Assembly: GCA_011620505.1 (NCBI GenBank)
Contig: WOZA01000061.1
Coordinates: 1 to 7,028 of the forward strand
Direction of reading: 5' to 3'
DNA: 7,028 bases
From: Anaerolineaceae bacterium
GTDB lineage: Bacteria; Chloroflexota; Anaerolineae; Anaerolineales; Anaerolineaceae
The notes beneath the pieces were generated by a model, which was not told the origin of the DNA, ran no database searches, and was given only the letters and a program-made list of their open reading frames with translations. This document shows, in pieces, positions 5,958 through 7,028 of this stretch. The position numbers and the translations under genes are program-made. Each line of letters opens with the position of its first letter. The stretch's first letter is position 1.

Positions 5958-7028
5958 TGCCAGGAGCACAAACAGGATCAACACAGCCACTCCACCCAGG
6001 AAGAAGGGCACTTGTTTTTGACCTGAATAGCGGTCGGTTTTTCCAAGCAACCCAGAGTTTGGTGTTCCTGAAATAGTGGGCGTTGGTGTGCGGGAAGGCG
6101 TCTCAGAGGGGGCAGGTGTGCCTTCTGGAGTCAGGCTGAGATCGGGCGACGGCTCGATAGTTGGAGTTTCAGTGTCAGTGGGTGTGGGTAGAAATAGTGT
6201 TGGATCGCCAGGGACCCCGGTCCTGAAGGCAGAAGTGGCAGTGCGAAACGGCGTCAGGGTTCGAGTAGGAGTAATTGTACGGGTAGGAGTAAGTGTACGC
6301 GTGGGTGTACGGGTGTTGGTGGCAGTAGATAGAGGTGCGATAGAAGCACTCAATGGTCCTACCGTTTGCTGCACAGATCCGTCAGAATTGATAACCACAA
6401 GTTTGTAATAGTATGTCTGCCCTATTGTCACAGCGGAATCTGAAAAACTGTAACTGCTGCCAGAGGAAGGTGAGCCTGTAGCTGCTATATCGCCAGAGAT
6501 TTTTTCGTAGGTACCTTCGGAGGTTGTTGAACGCGTGATGTAAAAATTGAGTGTGTTTACTTCAGTAACGGTCGTCCAGTTTAGATTGATCGAATTTGTC
6601 GTGGCTGAGGCAGTAAAGGAGAGCACCCCTGCTTGCTCGTAACCGATCACGAAAGGTGTAAAGAACAGGTCATTCAACAGATCGGGGCGACCGTTATTGT
6701 CGACGATAACCTCAATGGTTTTCGAAGCTGTTCGGCAAGTGGTTTCCTGACCGGCGTAAATGCTGCCCACTGAGGATTGGGGTATATCGCCGGTTTTGTC
6801 CCATTTATCTGTCACTTGGGTTTTCGGATCGTACCAAAGCAGCGGGAACCGGGTCTGATTTCCGGAACCACAATAGGCAGCGGATTGGATAATTGGAGCA
6901 CAATCATTGGTATCACGATAAGCAAATGATAGGGTGATTGTGCCAGGAGATGCTGACGGAGGAAGAAATACGTCAAAAAAATTGCTGCAAGGATAAGGAC
7001 TGCCAGCGTAACTGCTAAAAGGGGTTGA
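5934..7028 (-). CDS. Membrane-anchored surface protein with fibronectin-III-like domain and Thr/Pro stalk, N-terminus outside window
   Basis: The frame is open from the edge at 7028 to the TGA at 5934-5936, 364 visible residues; an internal GTG at 6815 is not the start. Numbering is from the edge. Residues 1-133 form a region of unknown fold with four cysteines (14, 43, 53, 98), which could form two disulfides if secreted. Residues 134-229 look like a fibronectin-III-type beta sandwich: FTAS, then INLNW with the conserved Trp, NFYITRS, and IGQTYYYKLVVINSDGS. Residues 234-324 are a stalk rich in Thr, Pro, Ser and Arg. Residues 340-360 are a single membrane helix ending in NRKH, so the protein is anchored with its bulk outside and a tiny cytoplasmic tail. 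No LPxTG motif precedes the helix, so sortase attachment is unlikely. The Thr-rich stalk is a likely O-glycosylation target by analogy. A role in adhesion or envelope structure is an inference; no enzyme motif is visible. Confidence 0.85.
   Translation of the reverse strand, partial: STPFSSYAGSPYPCSNFFDVFLPPSASPGTITLSFAYRDTNDCAPIIQSAAYCGSGNQTRFPLLWYDPKTQVTDKWDKTGDIPQSSVGSIYAGQETTCRTASKTIEVIVDNNGRPDLLNDLFFTPFVIGYEQAGVLSFTASATTNSINLNWTTVTEVNTLNFYITRSTTSEGTYEKISGDIAATGSPSSGSSYSFSDSAVTIGQTYYYKLVVINSDGSVQQTVGPLSASIAPLSTATNTRTPTRTLTPTRTITPTRTLTPFRTATSAFRTGVPGDPTLFLPTPTDTETPTIEPSPDLSLTPEGTPAPSETPSRTPTPTISGTPNSGLLGKTDRYSGQKQVPFFLGGVAVLILFVLLAVYINRKH
6243..6296 (-). repeat. Three tandem 18-base units coding hexapeptide stalk repeats
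   Basis: Three in-frame units encode TLTPTR, TITPTR and TLTPFR. Units one and two differ at 3 of 18 bases; the third is more diverged and mostly preserved at protein level. They sit in the Thr/Pro-rich stalk of the surface protein. Degenerate copies extend on both sides. Such units can expand or shrink by slippage, changing stalk length. Confidence 0.75.

Noticed and set aside
5934..6060. LPxTG-type sortase signal at the surface-protein C-terminus
   Set aside because: The helix and basic tail are present, but no LPxTG or close variant precedes the helix.
6231..6314. Possible CRISPR or other direct-repeat array
   Set aside because: The repeats are 18-base, contiguous, in frame and diverge at third codon positions, as expected for a coding repeat without spacers.
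6076..6408. Plus-strand frame coding a Gly/Val/Arg-rich protein
   Set aside because: It is the antisense reading of the Thr/Pro/Arg stalk; the low-complexity GVGVRV pattern arises directly from the repeat on the other strand.
5934..6815. Start of the surface protein at GTG 6815
   Set aside because: The same frame continues without a stop to the window edge and contains plausible secreted-domain sequence, so 6815 is internal.

Overview
The window reads as chromosomal DNA of a bacterium, most likely a member of the Chloroflexota close to Anaerolineae. This is an inference from gene style: a GyrB of about 640 residues without the proteobacterial insertion, and a surface protein with a Thr/Pro/Arg-repeat stalk and a single C-terminal membrane anchor. 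No rRNA, tRNA, CRISPR array, insertion sequence or phage gene is visible. Coding density is very high and no gene-free stretch exceeds about 90 bases.

Layout. Bases 1-1183 (minus) hold nearly all of DNA polymerase IV (dinB), cut at its C-terminal end by the window edge. A perfect 10-bp hairpin fills the 40-base gap to gyrB (minus, 3137-1224), which starts at TTG. Just upstream of gyrB, almost touching it, is an uncharacterised six-helix membrane protein (minus, 4139-3153). These three genes look like one co-directional unit: membrane protein, gyrB, dinB. Across an approximately 90-base divergent intergenic region lies a second uncharacterised polytopic membrane protein (plus, 4229-5038). It is convergent with, and shares overlapping stop codons with, a metallo-beta-lactamase-fold hydrolase (minus, 5871-5035). 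The hydrolase has its own well-formed promoter. The rest (minus, 7028-5934) is the C-terminal part of a secreted, membrane-anchored protein: a Cys-containing region of unknown fold, a fibronectin-III-like domain, a Thr/Pro-rich stalk and a transmembrane anchor.

The most interesting signal is in the divergent region. A perfect GAAC-N4-GTTC palindrome, the core of the Bacillus-type LexA (SOS) operator, sits at 4177-4188 where the -35 elements of both divergent promoters would lie. Since the minus-strand unit ends in the translesion polymerase dinB, this suggests that the unit (including gyrB) and possibly the divergent membrane gene respond to DNA damage. A second regulatory oddity is the gyrB-dinB hairpin, which looks like a terminator yet contains the only Shine-Dalgarno-like sequence of dinB. 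Both are readings of the sequence and not demonstrated facts.
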